In this document: positions 49,113-57,612 of the stretch, one piece after another | Layout of the letters: every line of letters starts with the position of its first letter | Numbering within the stretch: position 1 is the first letter of the stretch | Source of the DNA: UBA6244 sp963676875 | GTDB taxonomy: Bacteria > Bacteroidota > Bacteroidia > Bacteroidales > F082 | Length of the DNA stretch: 64,000 nt | Assembly: GCA_963676875.1 (NCBI GenBank) | Contig: OY781436.1 | Span: forward strand, 310,001 to 374,000 | Direction: 5' to 3' | Notes under the pieces: generated by a model | The model's database searches: none | Told to the model about the DNA's origin: nothing | Seen by the model: only the letters and a program-made list of their open reading frames with translations | Position numbers and translations under genes: made by a program

Positions 49113-50489
49113 TCAGCAAGGAACAAATATACTATATTTTGTTCCGATATTCAACTCCGACTCCAGTTCAATTTTTCCATTGTGCTTTTCCACTATTTGT
49201 TTCACAATGTTCATTCCCAGACCTATTCCGGATTTGTGTGGATCCAGTTTATGAAACAACTCAAATACCCTATCCTGATAATCGGGATGAATCCCTATAC
49301 CATTATCTTGCACTTCGTACTTGACAAAGCCATCAACTTTAGTACCTGAAATATGGATTATGCCCTGCCTGGCCGGGTCTAAAAATTTTAAAGCATTTCC
49401 TAAAAGATTGGAAAACAATTGATTTATTTGATGTGCATCACCCTGACAATCCGGCAATTCGGGAATTTTTAGAACAACATTTTTCTTAACAATCTCATAT
49501 TCAAAATTATCCACCACATCGGCCATCAGCTGGTTCATATCAAGTTGTTTGAAAACAAGCACTTGCCGACCTAAACGCGAAAGTGTCAGCAATCCGGAAA
49601 GTAAGGCATCCATTTTATTGGAGCTGGAAGTGATAAAATGCAAGGACTCCGGTATTTCCTCCTTCAATAAGGTGGTAAGTTTGTTCTGAATTGACAAAGG
49701 AATTTCATCGCTTTTTAGCAGATCGTTTAATTCTTTTAATGACTCACCCAACTCCTTATTAAAACCCTGGATATTAACTAGAGGCGATCGCAGATCGTGG
49801 GTGGTAATATACAGAAATTGCTGTAATTCATTGGTTTTGGCTTCCAATTCTGAATTGAGTGCTTGCAATTTTTGTTCGGCGTTCTTGTACCTGGTTATGT
49901 CTTGAATGGAAAGCAATATTCGTCTTTGTCTGTCGGCTTTCTGTTTTAATTCCCGTGCATTCAGCAGCATTATTTTTTTACCAATTTTCTGAAAATCATG
50001 TTCCATTTCATAATTCTCCACCACCTTTTTTTCGGGTAAAACTTCGGTGAGTAGTTTTTTTAACAATGGAATATTCCATTGATTGTTTCCAAGGCTGTAA
50101 AACAATTTACCTTCTGTTTCCGTGGCGGTCACCTGAAAAGTGGAGTAAAAAAAACTATTGGCCGACATCACACGCAAATCACCATCGAGGACAATTAAAG
50201 GAACCCGAACAGTAGCTAAAATATTTTCAGCATATTGGGCAGCCTCATTTGCTAAGGCCTCTTTTGTGATTAATTCCTGTTCGCCGGCCTGAAGCTGTTG
50301 GTTTACAGCTCTTAGTTGTTGCTCGTGGGCCCGAAGTTGCTGGTTGCTTGCATCCAGCTGCTGATTGGCAGCCTTCAACTCCCATTCGGTTTTTTTCAAC
50401 TTGAGTTCGTTGGCTTCAAGCTGGGCAATTCTTGCGCGAAGATTCGATAATTCAGACAACAACTCTTCTTTTTCATTCATCATAGACAC
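49113..50489 (-). CDS. Histidine kinase with N-terminal repeat coiled coil and PAS
   Basis: Soluble kinase of 458 residues. Residues about 1-80 form a coiled coil with the same Asn-Gln-Gln-Leu repeat style seen in the 1769-residue kinase (AANQQLDASNQQLRAHEQQL). A PAS domain (about 85-200), HisKA with TTHDLRSPLVN (His about 230) and HATPase (NLLGNALKF, GIGLGMNIV) follow. The start could be any of the Met residues 1, 3 or 4. It lies 11 bp after cheD and upstream of the single-domain regulator, its likely target. Confidence 0.9.
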   Translation of the reverse strand: MSMMNEKEELLSELSNLRARIAQLEANELKLKKTEWELKAANQQLDASNQQLRAHEQQLRAVNQQLQAGEQELITKEALANEAAQYAENILATVRVPLIVLDGDLRVMSANSFFYSTFQVTATETEGKLFYSLGNNQWNIPLLKKLLTEVLPEKKVVENYEMEHDFQKIGKKIMLLNARELKQKADRQRRILLSIQDITRYKNAEQKLQALNSELEAKTNELQQFLYITTHDLRSPLVNIQGFNKELGESLKELNDLLKSDEIPLSIQNKLTTLLKEEIPESLHFITSSSNKMDALLSGLLTLSRLGRQVLVFKQLDMNQLMADVVDNFEYEIVKKNVVLKIPELPDCQGDAHQINQLFSNLLGNALKFLDPARQGIIHISGTKVDGFVKYEVQDNGIGIHPDYQDRVFELFHKLDPHKSGIGLGMNIVKQIVEKHNGKIELESELNIGTKYSIFVPC

Positions 50490-50500
50490 AGTGGTTTTTT

Positions 50501-51013
50501 TCAGCTATTTTTATATTTCCACAGTAATTTCTCTTTCGAATCGCCGATGGTGAAAAAAACGCATCCGGTTTCAACATGAAATAGCACTGTTCTTCTTTCG
50601 GTTCCCCCTATGGATTTTGCACAAATGTTCACGTTTAGTTCATGGAGCAACTTCTCAACCGACGCGATGTTGTTGTATCCAATGGTGTCGTTTTCTCTTT
50701 TGAGCACATTGGCACCTCCGGCCATACATACCTGCACATTTTCAATATTACTCCCTTTTGTTACGAGCTGATTAAATAATTCATCGACAGCATCCGAAGC
50801 GTATCGCAATGAATTCAGGGTTCTTTCCTGCGGAGATTTGCCGGGCAACATTACATGGGCCATGACTCCAACACACATTATCGGGTCGAATGCAGCAATA
50901 ACCACGCACGAACCTATGGCACCCGAGTTTAGAATGGTTTCACTGCCACCGGATTTCACCTCACCGGTATTTACATACTGCATTATTTTTACCGGTTCAT
51001 CGTACATATTCAA
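50501..51013 (-). CDS. cheD: CheD-like chemoreceptor glutamine deamidase
   Basis: CheD deamidates glutamines on methyl-accepting chemotaxis proteins and binds CheC. The 170 residues contain the catalytic Cys36 in SGAIGSCVV and His53 in GVMAHVMLPG, 17 residues apart as in Thermotoga CheD. The GGAN motif (VCMAGGANVL) is also present. It is the first gene of the kinase operon. No chemoreceptor, CheC or other che gene is in the window, so the substrate may be a non-standard sensor, perhaps encoded elsewhere (inference). Confidence 0.9.
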   Translation of the reverse strand: MNMYDEPVKIMQYVNTGEVKSGGSETILNSGAIGSCVVIAAFDPIMCVGVMAHVMLPGKSPQERTLNSLRYASDAVDELFNQLVTKGSNIENVQVCMAGGANVLKRENDTIGYNNIASVEKLLHELNVNICAKSIGGTERRTVLFHVETGCVFFTIGDSKEKLLWKYKNS

Positions 51014-51365
51014 TAATTCAAAATAAAACCCCTCGCTGCAACAATATATTCCCGTGCAAAATTGGTCTTCTGTGGTTGATTAAATTCGAAAATTAATTGT
51101 TTCTAAAAATGCGAAAATCGATGTACAACATTCTTTTTCAAGCAACTAACCATGCCAAGCATAACAACAAATCCAGAAATCCAGAAGACATCTGATACTT
51201 TTGAGGACTTCTCACATCTTTTGGGCACCATATCAACATGATAAAAATAGAAAAAAGTTTAACACCAAAGCCCAATCACCAATAAAATAACGCTGATTTT
51301 GAACCTATTCAAAAAATGTTGTCCAGCTAAGCTAGGCCATCTCAACCCTCCAAACCGCATTGGAT
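51014..51365. other. Gene-free spacer at the left edge of the cassette array
   Basis: A 352-bp AT-rich stretch with no credible ORF. On the minus strand it carries a GTTAGTTGC box (plus 51142-51150). This could be the outer R' box of the last attC site, pairing with the CCCACTAAC box of the adjoining cassette (plus 51375-51384), but the palindrome between them is weak. The promoter of the cheD operon should also lie here. No clear one was found. Confidence 0.4.
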
Positions 51366-52304
51366 TTATTTTGGGTTAGTGGGCGTTATTTCTTCTTCAT
51401 ATGATTTCATTTCGTTTAAATCTCCTCTTTCATTATAGGAATATGAATCGACAGCTTTTTGATTCATATCAAACCAAAACATCTCCAATCCAATTTCCTT
51501 ACCGTCTTCCATGTACAATTTTGTTAATAAGTCTCTATAATCTGACACTTCTGTATTCGATATCGGTTTACCTTCTTCAAACTCCATTTTGCAATATTCA
51601 ACTGTATCATTATTAATATCGAGAGAAAAATAGTCTGGATGGATTTTTGACTTGGTATAATCATAGTATTTAACCTTATCCAATGCTTTTTCTGTACCAA
51701 TTATTCGAAAGTGTTTTTCAATGGTCAAGTCACCATTTTCATAAGAGAATTCTACAATCTTTGAAAGGCTATCATTGAAATCAAATTGTGTTAAACTATT
51801 CAACTTATCATTTTTGTATTCATAATTGCTTTTGAAAAAGGTAGTATCATATTTCTCTTCTTTTGGATTAACATTAGAATCATAGACTAAAATAGTTCTA
51901 TGATACACAGTTTTCCGTTCGCCTTGAAAATATTTATATTCTTCCCAAAACATTGTGTCACCAGAAGAATTTATTGAGAATTGAGATTCTAAAGAATCAT
52001 CAGAGTTGTAATTATAAAATCTAAATGAAGGTTTATCACTTTTCTCTACTCTTGACACTTCTTGAATCAACATATCTTTATTGTTATATTCTAAAAGAGT
52101 TTCAATTTTGGTCGAGTCTTGTATTGTTCCTGATTTAAGATAATATGTCGTTTCCAAAACTGATTTTTTCTTGTCTTGCTCGTACTCATATTGGTATTTA
52201 CATAAGTATGTCATTTTAGTTAAATCAAAATTAAATCCTTTTGATCTTTCTTTGCAACTTGATAAAATAAAAAATACAATTATTAAAGTTATAAATATTT
52301 TCAT
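51366..52304 (-). CDS. Cassette gene: lipoprotein with YD/antitoxin-like repeats
   Basis: Predicted lipoprotein of 312 residues from the ATG at 52304 (lipobox LSSC, Cys17). The mature sequence is rich in short Tyr/Asp/Glu-containing strands (YEYKNDKLNSLTQFDFNDSL), resembling the MORN/RHS-like repeat lipoproteins of Bacteroidota. The last residues (ITPTNPK) are encoded inside the GCCCACTAAC box that inversely matches the box just upstream of its start (10 of 10 bp). Function unknown. It is the leftmost cassette. Confidence 0.75.
   Translation of the reverse strand: MKIFITLIIVFFILSSCKERSKGFNFDLTKMTYLCKYQYEYEQDKKKSVLETTYYLKSGTIQDSTKIETLLEYNNKDMLIQEVSRVEKSDKPSFRFYNYNSDDSLESQFSINSSGDTMFWEEYKYFQGERKTVYHRTILVYDSNVNPKEEKYDTTFFKSNYEYKNDKLNSLTQFDFNDSLSKIVEFSYENGDLTIEKHFRIIGTEKALDKVKYYDYTKSKIHPDYFSLDINNDTVEYCKMEFEEGKPISNTEVSDYRDLLTKLYMEDGKEIGLEMFWFDMNQKAVDSYSYNERGDLNEMKSYEEEITPTNPK
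51375..51384 (-). repeat. R''-type box of the leftmost cassette
   Basis: Plus strand GTTAGTGGGC, which is GCCCACTAAC in the gene's direction. It is the perfect inverse of the box at 52320-52329, just upstream of the same gene. Confidence 0.75.
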
Positions 52305-52319
52305 GTAGTTCTTTTTAAT

Positions 52320-52361
52320 GCCCACTAACTAAGTGCGAAACACACCCCTATTGCATTTATC
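52320..52361 (-). repeat. Cassette junction with the 42-bp conserved motif (copy 1)
   Basis: Begins with CCCACTAAC (GTTAGTGGG on the minus strand), then a stretch ending in CACCCCTATTGCATTTATC. The same motif occurs at 55631, 59321 and 63171, each time just upstream of a cassette gene. Here the rest of the long repeat is absent, and the neighbouring gene ends only 21 bp further right. Confidence 0.7.
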
Positions 52362-52381
52362 GTTCTGAATAAACCCTCGCT

Positions 52382-53362
52382 TTAATGGGGTCTATTTTTT
52401 TTAGCTGTAGTTTTAGTATTTGTTTTAAAATATAAAATTTGATTGGCAAAATCAATAATTGCATTATTTTCTTTCATCCAATCTCTACCTAAAGCTCCAT
52501 AAGTTGCTAATTCAGATTCATCTACATCATTGTATTCTGCATAATCTTCAAAAATTGCATCATAAGATAATGAAATTCCGTTTAATTCGAAACGAACAGG
52601 ATTTTCTGACTTAAAGACGTCAGTTGATGTGCCATAAGGACTATTTGAGACTCCAGTTAATTTCTTCATTTTTAGTTTTTCTTTGAATAAATTTACATGC
52701 AATTGTAAACCTTCAGCGACAGTACTAATATTTATTGGGATTTCTTTTTTTAGTGCTTCAAAATACACCTCTGTATATATCTCATCGTTCTTGTCTATAA
52801 TGAATTTTACAAATTCATAACCTTGATTCACAAGTGTTTTGTCTGGCGTATTATTAACTTCAATACCAATTTCTAATTCTTCATTCAGAAAGTTAACTCT
52901 CACTCTTTCTTCTTTTAAAAATTTAGTACCTATCATGCCCTGAACAGTTTGCTCCTCATGAAGATCAAATACGGATACATTATTTGCAGTAAAAGAGTCA
53001 TTACCAATTTTAAATTCTTCCACATTGATCATTCCCATTCCTTTTTCACTGTAGCCAATGTCACTAATTTTTTTTAGGGGCTTACCTTGATTAAGTTTCT
53101 CAGCAACCTCATGATTTATCATTATATAGAACGTTGCGTTACTATGTACCATTAACGGAACTTTTTCTTTTAAACCAAAATCAGCCATTACTACATATCT
53201 GTTACCATTGAAAACAACAGGATGCATTTTAACTACATTTTTTGTTTGTTCTGTGACTTTTATATTCCCAACATTTGTTTCTTTCTCTTTTTTTTCGTTG
53301 AAACACGAGTTAAGAAATAGAATGGATACTAATAACAAAGCAATTGAATTAATGAATCTCAC
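52382..53362 (-). CDS. Cassette gene: retropepsin-like lipoprotein lacking catalytic Asp
   Basis: Predicted lipoprotein (lipobox FLNSC, Cys20), 326 residues. Two pseudo-symmetric halves resemble aspartyl-protease-family domains: GMIGTKFLKEERVRVNF (about 140) and GALGRDWMKENNAIIDFANQ (about 292-311) match the usual LG-x-D/W-F/L ... VDF stretch. Where the catalytic DTG/DSG should be, the sequence reads MVHSNATFY, so the protease is probably inactive. Unlike its neighbours, no clear R'' box is visible after the gene. It may act as a binding protein (inference). Confidence 0.7.
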   Translation of the reverse strand: MRFINSIALLLVSILFLNSCFNEKKEKETNVGNIKVTEQTKNVVKMHPVVFNGNRYVVMADFGLKEKVPLMVHSNATFYIMINHEVAEKLNQGKPLKKISDIGYSEKGMGMINVEEFKIGNDSFTANNVSVFDLHEEQTVQGMIGTKFLKEERVRVNFLNEELEIGIEVNNTPDKTLVNQGYEFVKFIIDKNDEIYTEVYFEALKKEIPINISTVAEGLQLHVNLFKEKLKMKKLTGVSNSPYGTSTDVFKSENPVRFELNGISLSYDAIFEDYAEYNDVDESELATYGALGRDWMKENNAIIDFANQILYFKTNTKTTAKKNRPH

Positions 53363-53818
53363 AATTTAATTATTTAATATATAAAAGGTTCTTATTTTTT
53401 TAATTAAAGCTAAGGGCAGTCCGTCTAATAACCTCTAATTATTCGATTTTATTGCAAAATTGCTTTCCAAAGATAGGCATTAAATCCATTTTGCAGTACG
53501 CCATTTTTTGATAAGAAAATTGGAGTAGATATTTTGAGTCCCGCCAAAACAACCTTTTATTCAAAACTTGGGGTACTACAAAAAATACCGCACCCAAGAC
53601 CAAATTATACAGTGGAAAATCCAACCAAAACTGTTCAACCCCATATACAGGACGATTGATTACCTCTAGCTTAGCCCAACAGGGTTTAAAACTCAATTGA
53701 GCGGGTGCTTTCACTAAATTCCGGAGTTGATTTACAGGTTGTGGGTGGTGTTTTCATCCCGGGTTTGTTTTTTTTGGGCTCAACTGAGCCTTAAATCCTA
53801 TTATGTTAGGCATTGTTT
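53363..53818. other. Cassette spacer with small palindromes and a doubtful 91-codon ORF
   Basis: A 456-bp stretch. It contains GTTAGGCATT (53805-53814, R'' box of the HExxH cassette), GGCTCA-AC-TGAGCC (about 53777-53790) and CTCAATTGAG (53692-53701). An ORF on the minus strand (53439-53714, 91 codons) has no signal peptide, no recognisable family and an odd Trp/Phe/Tyr/Lys-rich composition. It is probably not a gene, though a remnant cannot be excluded. Confidence 0.5.
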
Positions 53819-54589
53819 TTAATCCTCAATTCGTTCAAAAGGTATAATTTTTTTCTTAATCAATTCGTTTTTTACCTTGTCCGCATAATTATGAGCAAAT
53901 TTCTCTTTCTCAGATTTCGGTAGTTTAAAATACAAATCATCGCGTTTTTCCCACTCCTCAAATTCTTCATCATCAGTTCCAGGTCTTTCTACAAATTCTA
54001 AGTAATGAACATAATGTCCGAATTCATGTATCAAAGTCCGATATAGTTGAGTGGTTCTCACAATATCAATCGCGTAATCCGCAATAAAATGTCTCTTATC
54101 ATCAATTATTTTGTGTCCGTCTTCTCTTAATCTTTCAAGTTCTTTTTGGCTGTCTACTGATAATTTCTTAGTCCATTTAAATTTTCTGTTATAATCAACT
54201 GCCTCAATAACAATCGCAGGAAAATAATCGCCCTCAAATTCATACGAATAAATCAATCTACCCCAAACTGACGACATCGTTTCTTCTTTTCTTTTGGGTT
54301 GTCTGAGAATTATCAATTTTAAATCACCGTAGTCTTCTGTCGATATGTTTTCAATAATTTTTGAAATATCATTTATGGTGCAAGCATGTTTAGACGACTC
54401 TCTTGTTTGCTCAACCACAAATAAGAAATCATGTCCGTTTATTGTCTTTGGAATTTTCTTATAATTATCCAATCGCTCAAAAAAGCTTCTGAGAGTCAAG
54501 GCTGGCTGAGGAATAGTCAATTCGTTGTCTTTTCCATGGCCTTGTTTAGCAGTCCCAATATTTTTATTTCTTCTTGTTGCGTCTCTCAT
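53819..54589 (-). CDS. Cassette gene: HExxH metallopeptidase-like protein
   Basis: A 256-residue cytoplasmic protein of unknown family with a zincin motif HEFGHYVHYLEF at about residues 187-198, a strong sign of a zinc metallopeptidase fold. The helix before it (TTQLYRTLIHEFGH) is hydrophobic as expected. The third ligand is not certain, although several acids follow (ERPGTDDEEFEEWE). The N-terminus is basic and polar. The gene starts 25 bp after a GTTAGGC box and ends 5 bp before its exact inverse (10 of 10 bp). A solo cassette. Confidence 0.75.
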   Translation of the reverse strand: MRDATRRNKNIGTAKQGHGKDNELTIPQPALTLRSFFERLDNYKKIPKTINGHDFLFVVEQTRESSKHACTINDISKIIENISTEDYGDLKLIILRQPKRKEETMSSVWGRLIYSYEFEGDYFPAIVIEAVDYNRKFKWTKKLSVDSQKELERLREDGHKIIDDKRHFIADYAIDIVRTTQLYRTLIHEFGHYVHYLEFVERPGTDDEEFEEWEKRDDLYFKLPKSEKEKFAHNYADKVKNELIKKKIIPFERIED

Positions 54590-54613
54590 TTGCAGAATGT
54601 TGTCCTAAATAAT

Positions 54614-54744
54614 GCCTAACGTTTGGCGGTATGGTTAGTTGCCGATTTCGTAGCACTTTCCTATCAAGTTACAACTACTTTTGATACGAGCTGTGCCGCT
54701 CGAATACCCACTGTGCCGGCAATTAACTATACCGCGTGTTGGCG
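54614..54744 (-). repeat. attC-like imperfect palindrome 1
   Basis: Outer boxes are GCCTAAC (54614-54620) and GTTGGCG (54738-54744). Long complementary arms follow: GGCGGTATGGTTAGTTGCCG on the left pairs with CGGCAATTAACTATACCGC on the right, with unequal spacers next to the outer boxes. In the gene direction it follows the stop of the 54757 gene and is followed by the ATG of the next gene. Box consensus RYYYAAC/GTTRRRY is met on one side (GTTAGGC in gene direction). Total 131 bp, within the attC length range. Confidence 0.75.
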
Positions 54745-54756
54745 TTTCGTTATTTT

Positions 54757-55623
54757 TTATGGTCCATAATTTCTATTTGAATCAGGATAATAATCACCTG
54801 TTACCCAACCACTCATATTATCGTCCAGAGTTACCCAATCCTTGTATGATAACGTGTCGTATCTCATCGTCATTATTAAACTGTCTCTTATATTTTTCTC
54901 TAAAATCAGCATGGGATTATCATTAATCAATTTATATGCTGAATAATCAAGTCCAACCGATTTTAAGTAATCAAAATAGTCAATAACATTTTTTGTATAA
55001 GCAATAGAGTCAGAATGAATAAGTTTTGTATCAAAATCAAGTAATCCAATTAGCACTGAATCGGTCTGTTGGTATAAATCACTCTGTTTATTTTGGTTGT
55101 AAAATCTATCAATCTGAACGAATATTTCATAAGTTTCAGTCAAATTGTTTTCTAATCTCCGTCTCTCCCAAAATTTTGAGTAATAATCAGTCCCATTAAT
55201 AGTTGTGTCCGATTCAATAAATCTGATTACAATTTCATTTAGTGATTTATTTTCCCATTCTGTATCGCAACACCAATCATTATTTTTCTCAAAATATTTG
55301 TCTCTAGAAACAAACTTATCAAGTCCAATAGTTGAGAAAGCATTAAACGCAATTTTCAAGTTTTCAGATTTTCTCAACCAGGAATAATCCTTTTTACCTG
55401 TCGAATCAAAAGGAAATGGTCTTATTCCACCAAATTTTAATTCAAACGGTAATTCATAATAATAGTCTTTGTGTTGATTATGTCGGAATGATTCAAAAAA
55501 GTCATATTGTCTCTCTTTGAAATTTCCTATATAAGTATTCTTATCAACCGATTTTATTCCCAAGCAGGAAACAATTCCGATTATTATCAATCCAGCTAAT
55601 ATGTTATGTATACTTCTCATCAT
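54757..55623 (-). CDS. Cassette gene: predicted lipoprotein
   Basis: A 288-residue protein from the ATG at 55623, with an N-terminal hydrophobic segment and a lipobox-like GIVSC. The mature part is helical and polar, rich in Asp/Asn/Tyr, with an unusual CC pair (NNDWCCDTEW, about 115). No family was recognised. The gene starts 3 bp after a GAACGCCAAC/GTTGGCG box (plus 55627-55636) and ends near its inverse (9 bp matching) in palindrome 1. Confidence 0.72.
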   Translation of the reverse strand: MMRSIHNILAGLIIIGIVSCLGIKSVDKNTYIGNFKERQYDFFESFRHNQHKDYYYELPFELKFGGIRPFPFDSTGKKDYSWLRKSENLKIAFNAFSTIGLDKFVSRDKYFEKNNDWCCDTEWENKSLNEIVIRFIESDTTINGTDYYSKFWERRRLENNLTETYEIFVQIDRFYNQNKQSDLYQQTDSVLIGLLDFDTKLIHSDSIAYTKNVIDYFDYLKSVGLDYSAYKLINDNPMLILEKNIRDSLIMTMRYDTLSYKDWVTLDDNMSGWVTGDYYPDSNRNYGP

Positions 55624-55630
55624 AATGAAC

Positions 55631-56227
55631 GCCAACTAGTATATAAACACACCTCTATTGCATTTATCTCCCTTATACCTTCACCGCCAAAACCCCCATT
55701 CTATTTTTCTTTATACCTCATTAGGTTGAAGTTAGCCATTTTTAAGTGTTTCTAAACGTTTAGAATTATCTTTTTTTTCTCTCCATGCTATTTCAGTGTA
55801 CTATTATCCAAAAGCCACATCCATCAAAACCAGATATGTGTTGACACTTAGCTTAAGGTACGGATTCACGGAAGAGGTATTTTTAGTTGTTTGTAGGTAT
55901 TTAGTCGCTCAAATGTAATACAATTTTTTATAAGTAGCTCACCGTTAGTGGACTTTTTTGCAATTGAAAAGTTAGCATCACTTTGACCGGAGCACCTGGT
56001 ATCCCAAGGTGTAAGCACTCCTGCACAGGTGGCCTCCCGAAGATTCGGGACTCCGGTATGAGTGGCACAGGATGGAGCGGTTTATCCACGAACCAAAACG
56101 AAAAAAACAAAGGAAAGGGCCAAAGTATTTATCCTATAAAATAAGCAATCTCTTTTTTAAGTGCATACAAAATCGGGATGTAGTTCAATCCCGCAAATGT
56201 GGGACTGGGTCGTGCCGACTGCTTAGG
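55631..56227. repeat. Long dispersed repeat, copy 1 (about 597 bp)
   Basis: Roughly 90% identical by eye to 59321-59914, in the same orientation, with only small indels. Both copies begin at a cassette box (GCCAACTA) and end at CGTGCCGACTGCTTAG. It contains hairpins TCCCGAA-GA-TTCGGGA (about 56036-56051) and TCCCGC-N4-GTGGGA (about 56190). Short ORFs on both strands are shared but have no recognisable family. It has no transposase or terminal inverted repeats. Confidence 0.85.
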
Positions 56228-56252
56228 GTTCTATTTATTGTGGGTAGTGCTT

Positions 56253-56729
56253 TTATTTCCATTTTACAATACAATCTTTCAATCCTGCTTGTAATCCTCC
56301 AAAATAGTCAAGATTCTTAAAATATGGAATCATGGTCGAGTCAACTATTTTTTTACATATCTCATCTTTTAAAAATTTTTCAGTTCCATATCCTGTCGCA
56401 AGAAAAGTCTGACGCATTTTTTTACTGAAAACAATTACTAAACCATTATTCTTATCCTTTTTTCCTACTCCATGTTTATCTCCAAAATCAACTGCAAATT
56501 CAACCATTTTATCAAATTCTCCAATATTGTCGGTTGTTAGTATCACAATCTCATTTGTAGTTTCTGACTCAAAGTCAATAATAATCGAGTCTAATACTTT
56601 TTCTTGCTCAGAACTTAAAATATTCTCAAAGTCGTAAATCCATTTAACAGCTTTAGAATCATCAACAGTCTGTCCACAAGCAGTCAAAATGATTAACAAA
56701 AAAGGTATTGTAAAAAAGATTTTTCTCAT
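56253..56729 (-). CDS. Cassette gene: TPM-domain lipoprotein
   Basis: A 158-residue lipoprotein from the ATG at 56729 (lipobox LTAC, Cys18). The body is one TPM domain (PF04536, TLP18.3/Psb32/MOLO-1): VKWIYDFENILSSEQEKVLDSII ... TTNEIVILTTDN ... KKDKNNGLVIVFSKKMRQTFLATGYGTEKFL. These domains occur in membrane or periplasmic proteins and have been linked to phosphatase or chaperone-like roles, none secure. The start follows palindrome 5, and the stop is followed by a degenerate copy of the same box (9 of 13 bp, all differences transitions). Confidence 0.85.
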   Translation of the reverse strand: MRKIFFTIPFLLIILTACGQTVDDSKAVKWIYDFENILSSEQEKVLDSIIIDFESETTNEIVILTTDNIGEFDKMVEFAVDFGDKHGVGKKDKNNGLVIVFSKKMRQTFLATGYGTEKFLKDEICKKIVDSTMIPYFKNLDYFGGLQAGLKDCIVKWK

Positions 56730-56770
56730 ATTTTCTTTTATTAATTCCATTAATATTTTGTCGTCACCGC

Positions 56771-56909
56771 ATCATCCACAACGTTTTGAATATGGTGCGT
56801 TTGGCATTTCAACGCTCCAATTTTTCAGTTTTCTACTATATTTATTAACTGCTATCATCTTCATTTTTAGCACCATCTGCCAAATGCACTATGTTTTTCG
56901 TTACGTGGC
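56771..56909 (-). repeat. attC-like imperfect palindrome 5
   Basis: Left arm CACAACG...TATGGTGCGTTTGGCA pairs with right arm TGCCAAATGCACTATG...CGTTACGTG. The outer boxes are CCACAAC and GTTACGT. The stop codon of the membrane-protein gene at 56901 (...KNAT, TAA) is part of the outer box. Total 139 bp. The boxes keep the AAC/GTT cores but are otherwise less consensus-like than palindrome 1. Confidence 0.65.
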
Positions 56910-57230
56910 GTTTTTCATTTCTCTATTCGCCGAGATAAAGAACATTGTAATGCCAATCAATGAAAACAATATTGTTATAACTACAATCAAGTTGTTTTTT
57001 ATATTCAATCGTTTTAAATCCTTTGAGATAAAAATCGCAGCAATAATATTCACTATCAATTGAATTATCCAGGTCGATGAAGAAAGAACTCCAATTATGT
57101 ATGGGTTGCCGGTATTCGCTTCAGGAATCAGTCGTTGAATAATTGTTGAGATTAAAAATGTTAGAGAATATCCGATAAAAATCAGAATAGCATATTTATT
57201 TACTAAAGTTCTAAAATTGTTATTTGTCAT
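56901..57230 (-). CDS. Cassette gene: small membrane protein, paralogue B
   Basis: A 109-residue integral membrane protein with three to four hydrophobic helices. It shares layout and scattered identity with the upstream 109-residue gene: KYAILIF... against KYSILLI..., and IVNIIAAIFISKDL against INVILAIVILKDL. The two are tandem paralogues. They overlap by 11 bp and so are coupled. The C-terminus ends inside palindrome 5. No family was recognised, and a transport or immunity role is only a guess. Confidence 0.75.
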   Translation of the reverse strand: MTNNNFRTLVNKYAILIFIGYSLTFLISTIIQRLIPEANTGNPYIIGVLSSSTWIIQLIVNIIAAIFISKDLKRLNIKNNLIVVITILFSLIGITMFFISANREMKNAT

Positions 57231-57549
57231 CGCTGTTAATTTTATTGTTCATTAAGAATAGAAAGAATATTATTCCTGCGAAGTATGACACGACTGTCAA
57301 TAAAACTAAAGGAATCCATTTGATCTTGTTTTTGACTAAATCCTTCAATATCACTATGGCAAGAATCACATTTATCAGGTATGGAATATTTATCAAAGCA
57401 GTATTCATGATATAATTTGCTTCGTTTAATTCAATTCCCATTTTCATTAGGATTATTTGCAATTGACTTATAATCAACATTTTCAATAAGCCTTGAAGTC
57501 CTATTAAAATTATCAAGAGTATTGAATATTTCTTAATGTATTTTTTCAT
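57220..57549 (-). CDS. Cassette gene: small membrane protein, paralogue A
   Basis: A 109-residue membrane protein with a basic N-terminus (MKKYIKKYS) and three to four hydrophobic helices, paralogous to the next gene (11-bp overlap). The polar loop between helices 2 and 3 (MGIELNEANYI) has no recognisable motif. A matching GTT box upstream of its start was not found, so the cassette start is unclear here. Confidence 0.75.
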   Translation of the reverse strand: MKKYIKKYSILLIILIGLQGLLKMLIISQLQIILMKMGIELNEANYIMNTALINIPYLINVILAIVILKDLVKNKIKWIPLVLLTVVSYFAGIIFFLFLMNNKINSDDK

Positions 57550-57596
57550 ATGTATTTAATTTCGTACTGCGAATTCATGTTTTTGCCATGTACCAT

Positions 57597-57606
57597 GTTA
57601 TGGCCA
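57597..57606 (-). repeat. R''-type box of the 57613-58396 cassette
   Basis: Plus strand GTTATGGCCA, the near inverse (9 of 10 bp) of TGGCTATAAC at 58416-58425, upstream of the same cassette. No full palindrome follows, so this site may be truncated. Confidence 0.55.
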
Positions 57607-57612
57607 GTTTTT

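Noticed and set aside
53439..53714. 91-codon ORF in the array
   Set aside because: No family, signal or sensible composition, and it overlaps small palindromes. Kept only as a remark in the spacer entry.
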